From assembly GCA_020746105.1 (NCBI GenBank), contig CM036626.1, positions 11,860,001 to 11,924,000 of the forward strand: 64,000 nucleotides of DNA, written 5' to 3'. The first letter of the stretch is position 1; each line of letters begins with the position of its first letter. The notes under the pieces are model-generated. The model worked only from the letters and a program-made list of their open reading frames with translations. It ran no database searches and was not told the origin of the DNA. Made by a program: the position numbers and the translations under genes. The DNA is from Trogon surrucura (lineage: Eukaryota; Chordata; Aves; Trogoniformes; Trogonidae). This document shows positions 60,536-64,000 of this stretch, in pieces.

Positions 60536-61552
60536 GTCCGGTCCTCTTAAGTGCTCTGTACACAGAACTCAGGTTTATTCTAGTGCTGCTCTTGGGGGGG
60601 ACTGCTTGTGGGATTGGGTCCTTGGCATTTGGAAGAAAAGCGTGAGGATGAAAATGCAGTGATTTAATATTTGTTGAATTTCTTCCATACACGCATATTT
60701 ACTTGAGTCCTCAGCTGTTGTAGTGCCATGGATTTAATTGATTTGTGCTAGCTGACTATTATCCCAAGGCATGTAAGCTCTAGGCAATGCTTACAGAGCA
60801 GCTAATATTGGTTTAAGATAATGTGGTAGAAATTAAGTGAAACTGCCACTCGGTATTGTCCTTTTCCCCCAAAAAACCTGCCATTGGAAGGGCAACCGTG
60901 CTGCCAGACTGTGGCTGAAGCTGTGGATGGTGCCCTAGAGCATCTTCTGTGTTTATATCAGTCTCTCTCTGTTTTTTTCCCCCCACTGTGTCTAGATTTG
61001 CACGGACAAAAAGCCCCCCCAGTGCCAACGCTACACCTTGCTCCCAGAGCATCCTCCAAACCCACCAGTTGGGTTGGTGGAAGGGGAGCGTGAATCACAT
61101 CTATGTCCTGGCAGCGAGCTCTGGGTGGGAGGCAGCAGGACGGGTGGCTCTTACGACCCATGGGCTGTTGGGAAGGCCCGTGCATTTTAGCAGTTGCTGG
61201 GTTTCCTGTTGTGGTTCTCTGTCACCCAGAATGGTCACAGCCTCGAAGAACGCCTTCGCTGCTGTGGCTGCCCGACCTGGGTTTGAATGCAGTCGCTGCT
61301 TGAGCGCTGGTGTGGAAAAACGATCACGCTGCGCCAAAAGGCAGCAGGAGTGCCCTGCTGTGGGGTGTTGGTGTAGGCGGGCTGCCCCTGGTAGGAGAAC
61401 AACTCATACGCTGAGCCACGGCGTTATCAGTGAGCCGGAATGTAGTTAAAAGTTCTTTTTTGCTTCAGATCACATGGCATTTGCATTTTATTTCACTGCT
61501 GCAGCGTAACTTCCTTGTTCTTGAGATGAATGTAGTCAAATTTTCTGTCATG

Positions 61553-61597
61553 TTTTACATAGGATGAAACAAGTGATCCTTTTACATAGGATGAAAC
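61553..61597. repeat. 18-bp direct repeat, 27-bp period
   Basis: ttttacataggatgaaac occurs perfectly at 61,553-61,570 and 61,580-61,597, separated by 9 bp. It lies about 190 bp upstream of the candidate 36-nt exon, inside the presumed intron. Confidence 0.9.
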
Positions 61598-61785
61598 TCC
61601 TGTTTTGGCATTGGTACTGCGTTCAGTGTCTTGATGTTCTTCAGATTATAAATTCATTCTGATGAAATTCAGAAAACACTATACGTGATAACATTGAAAC
61701 ATGTCTGACTTATCTAGACTCACTTTTTTCCTTTAAAATATCATTTCTGCCTTTTGTTTTTCTCTTTTTTTTTTTTCCAAAACAG

Positions 61786-61821
61786 GAAGAGAAAATCCAT
61801 TCAAGAGAGACTCTTCTTCAT
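61786..61821 (+). other. candidate 36-nt exon
   Basis: A strong polypyrimidine tract (tctcttttttttttttccaa, then aacag) leads to the acceptor AG at 61,784-61,785. The 36-nt segment ends at a consensus donor, CAT|gtaagtg, at 61,822. The length is divisible by three and all three plus-strand frames are open: EEKIHSRETLLH, KRKSIQERLFF or RENPFKRDSSS. The first frame is the one that would join in phase with the ATG-57,253 reading of exon 1. If exon 1 is untranslated, this may be a second 5' untranslated exon; its terminal AT would complete a start codon if the next exon began with G. The gene is not recognised. Confidence 0.5.
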
Positions 61822-61829
61822 GTAAGTGT

Positions 61830-64000
61830 TATTTATGCTTGTTTATGAAATTACAAAAGGCTTATAAAGCTCGTTAAAATGTTCAAATATTGAACATTTG
61901 CCATCTGTTTGTAGAAACCAAGTATAGAGCATGTAAAAATAGGCTGTAGTTATACAGTAATAATGCTCAGCAACTGTTATCTTAAACCTATCTCTGCATA
62001 TCACTGCAGAATTTAGAAACCATTGCAAAGCACTTTGCAGACATTTAAGCAGCATGCCCATAAAGTTGATGTGTAAATCCTGGAGGGATAGCATTAAAAT
62101 GGTTTGCCCAAAGCAGAGGAGACCGATAAGCGAGAGCTTGTTTTAGCACCCCAGAGTCCTTGATTCCCAAACCCTGTGACAAAAGTTGGCTTCTCTACCT
62201 TGGATCCTACAAAATCCAAGTTCTGCCTCTAGAGCCAGTTGTTCTCATGCGTGTGTCCTGGTGTGTGCATGTGTATGTGTGAGTAGGAGAGAGTGTGTGT
62301 ACACATATTTGGCCTCAAATAGCCTATAGGTATTTCAGCCCTTTTCTACAACGTGTGGTGATACCCATTAAAGTAAGAGTAGATGCCACCAGCCATTGGT
62401 GAGTACCGTTGCAAATGTTGTGTGAAAGCACTTGGCCCCAGACTGACTGCTCGGTCTGGGTGAGCCCTCTGCAGTATCCTTCACGGGACGAAAAAAGCTG
62501 CATGTCAGAAAAATAAAAGTTTTTTTTTCCACACCTTCTATTGACCCGGTTTGCTTGCAGATCTCAGATTTGAAAACTCTTGAGTAGTACAGAAAGCTCT
62601 GCTCTGGTATTTCTTCCTAGTAGATAAATCTGATTAAATGTTTTAAGGGGATAGATAAAGACTCTCATTGCCTTGATGCAAAATTAGCTTAGCAAGGGAA
62701 GCAACTGCATTGTTCCCAATGCGGGGCCCGCTTTGCGTAACTTCCGAGCATGTACTGCGTCCAGTGGCATGGCAAGCCCACGAGCGCTCACCTCAGGCTG
62801 ATTTTCCATAAGTCAACATTTTTATTTTATTTATTTTTTTTAAAATAACATATATCTCGGAATTGCAGCACTCCATTATGCTTGCATAGCAACTGCTGGT
62901 TAATATGTAGCAAATGCCATGTGGTAACAAATGTGGTTTTTTGCTATTGTTGAGCTGGAATGTGAGTTCAGCTTCTAGATAAAAGTGGCTTGCGCAAGGC
63001 GCCCCGGTAGACCATGATCTCTGTGGCTTGTACGGTAGTTCTGTAGGCAACTGTGTTCTGCTCTTCCTCTCCCCTGCGCTTCCCTTCATCTTCCACGTGA
63101 GCGAGGGGTGGGCTTAGATGAAGGTAGGAGCTGGCAGCCCTTTGCATCCCGCAAAGCACCAGTGTGGGGTTTATTTTAAGCCCGTTGCTAGTGAAGCATC
63201 TGTTGAAAACACCCTTTCTTCTGGTTGCGTTTCTAGCAGAAACGTTGTAAGATGCCTTATTTAATAGCTTTAAACCGGAAGTGTTCTTTGGCTGGTTTTA
63301 TGGATATCATAAGACAGTCTTTAAAAAAAAGAAAAAAAATATAGCCAGTAGTAAGTGAAGGATACCCCACAAAGGATTAAAGAGTCGTTCTTCCCTGCAG
63401 CTGGAATCCTAGCTGAGACTAGCTTAAGAGTTTGTATCTTTGAGAAAGTACATCATGATTTTTAAAAGGTAGCGGACAAAGAAAAATTCCAGAAGGCTTT
63501 TGATTATGACCATTTTCCAAATTTGTAACTCATTTTTATTTCATTCTAGTGTAGGAAAGTCAAACCTCTTGAAAAGCCTGTGAAGCACATGCTTCCCAAA
63601 GATTTTAAGTGAGAAACAGTGTAATAAAGCTTCCTTTAAGGGAAGAAGCTCCCAAACAGAGAAGAACCCAAATGGACAGACCCTACAGCAGTGACTGTAT
63701 AGTGTCTGGAAACTGCAGAAAAAGCACACGGTGCAGATCTGAAGAGTTTGGTCTGGAGATTTCAGTATTGCAAGTAATGGGGAGCTTCCTAGGTCCGATA
63801 CGTGTACTCCAAAATAACTGAGTAATGGAAAGTTGTGGTCCAGAGGCCATTTGTGGTGCAGCCTTCCATCACCTGCTGTGGCTTTTCAACAGCTAACGGC
63901 AAGCTTTGAGCATCAGAGCCTCTCTCTTCTGGTTCTGTGCATGAAATGTTACAACTTTGACTCGATAACTCTATTTGTGCCTGCCTGTGCATTGGCTCCC
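61830..64000 (+). other. probable intron continuing past the window
   Basis: No further convincing exon is seen to the right edge. GT-rich simple sequence is at about 62,250-62,305, and thymine or adenine runs lie near 62,520-62,530, 62,819-62,842 and 63,322-63,340. An acceptor-like site, ttttatttcattctag, ends at 63,549, but no donor follows nearby and an in-frame stop comes early in two of the three frames. Confidence 0.4.
62010..62165 (-). repeat. MIR-like fragment, reverse orientation
   Basis: The phrases gcaaagcactttgcagacat, aaatggtttgcccaaagcag, and ccccagagtccttgattccc occur in the order expected for a reverse-oriented MIR-type repeat (AAAGCACTTTACAGACATT, GACTTGCCCAAGGTC, CCAGGAGTCCTGACTCCC). 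Each block is diverged and spacing is irregular. Confidence 0.4.

Larger units (their letters stand above)
57770..61780 (+). other. probable intron 1 of the gene starting near 57.3 kb
   Basis: Lying between the proposed first exon and the 36-nt candidate exon, this block has no recognised exon. Small frames near 58.7-59.4 and 60.9-61.4 kb overlap antisense frames and lack motifs. It contains a short CR1-like terminal octamer pair, a 9-bp-arm inverted repeat and a 27-bp-period duplication, listed separately where useful. The intron assignment depends on the exon calls. Confidence 0.35.

Noticed and set aside
63550-63640. possible exon after an acceptor-like site at 63,549
   Set aside because: The acceptor is good, but two of three frames close within about 20 codons and no consensus donor follows.
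1-64000. retroviral or LTR elements, and CRISPR or operon-like systems
   Set aside because: No paired long terminal repeats, primer-binding sites or recognisable viral protein motifs were seen, and nothing in this vertebrate sequence resembles a CRISPR array or bacterial operon.

Overview
This window looks like bird nuclear DNA, most likely from a passerine. The main marker is a short interspersed element at about 29,832-30,025. It joins a tRNA-Ile-like head to a CR1 3' tail, the architecture I recall for the songbird element TguSINE1. A 5'-truncated avian CR1 LINE (11,141-11,460) and several CR1 3' tails support this. The species call is an inference from repeat content, because no host protein could be identified by name.

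Layout. From 1 to about 56.4 kb I see no convincing protein-coding exon on either strand. This stretch is AT-leaning intergenic or long-intron DNA. It carries old amniote repeats: MIR-like, L2-like and CR1/L3-like fragments, and short pieces of an unnamed amniote repeat. It also has a few young CR1-related insertions, short tandem duplications, an 18-bp minisatellite (50,435-50,524), and an isolated CpG island at 24.78-25.22 kb. Several short CpG-containing stretches (20.45, 22.5, 38.1 and 40.3 kb) have the texture of conserved non-coding elements, but conservation cannot be tested here.

From about 56.46 to 57.62 kb lies a strong CpG island that is probably the promoter and first exon of a plus-strand gene. 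It holds a TATA-like box at 57,314, a likely untranslated first exon ending at a splice donor at 57,423/57,424, and a tight G-quadruplex motif just inside the intron. About 4.4 kb downstream is a well-formed 36-nt candidate exon (61,786-61,821) with a strong acceptor and a consensus donor. The rest of the gene would lie beyond the right edge. I could not identify the gene.

I found no rRNA, functional tRNA, CRISPR array, operon or recognisable retroviral element. Most long open frames are chance frames or CpG-island artefacts. I see no evidence for a new multi-gene biological system; the points worth checking are regulatory, splicing-related or repeat-related.
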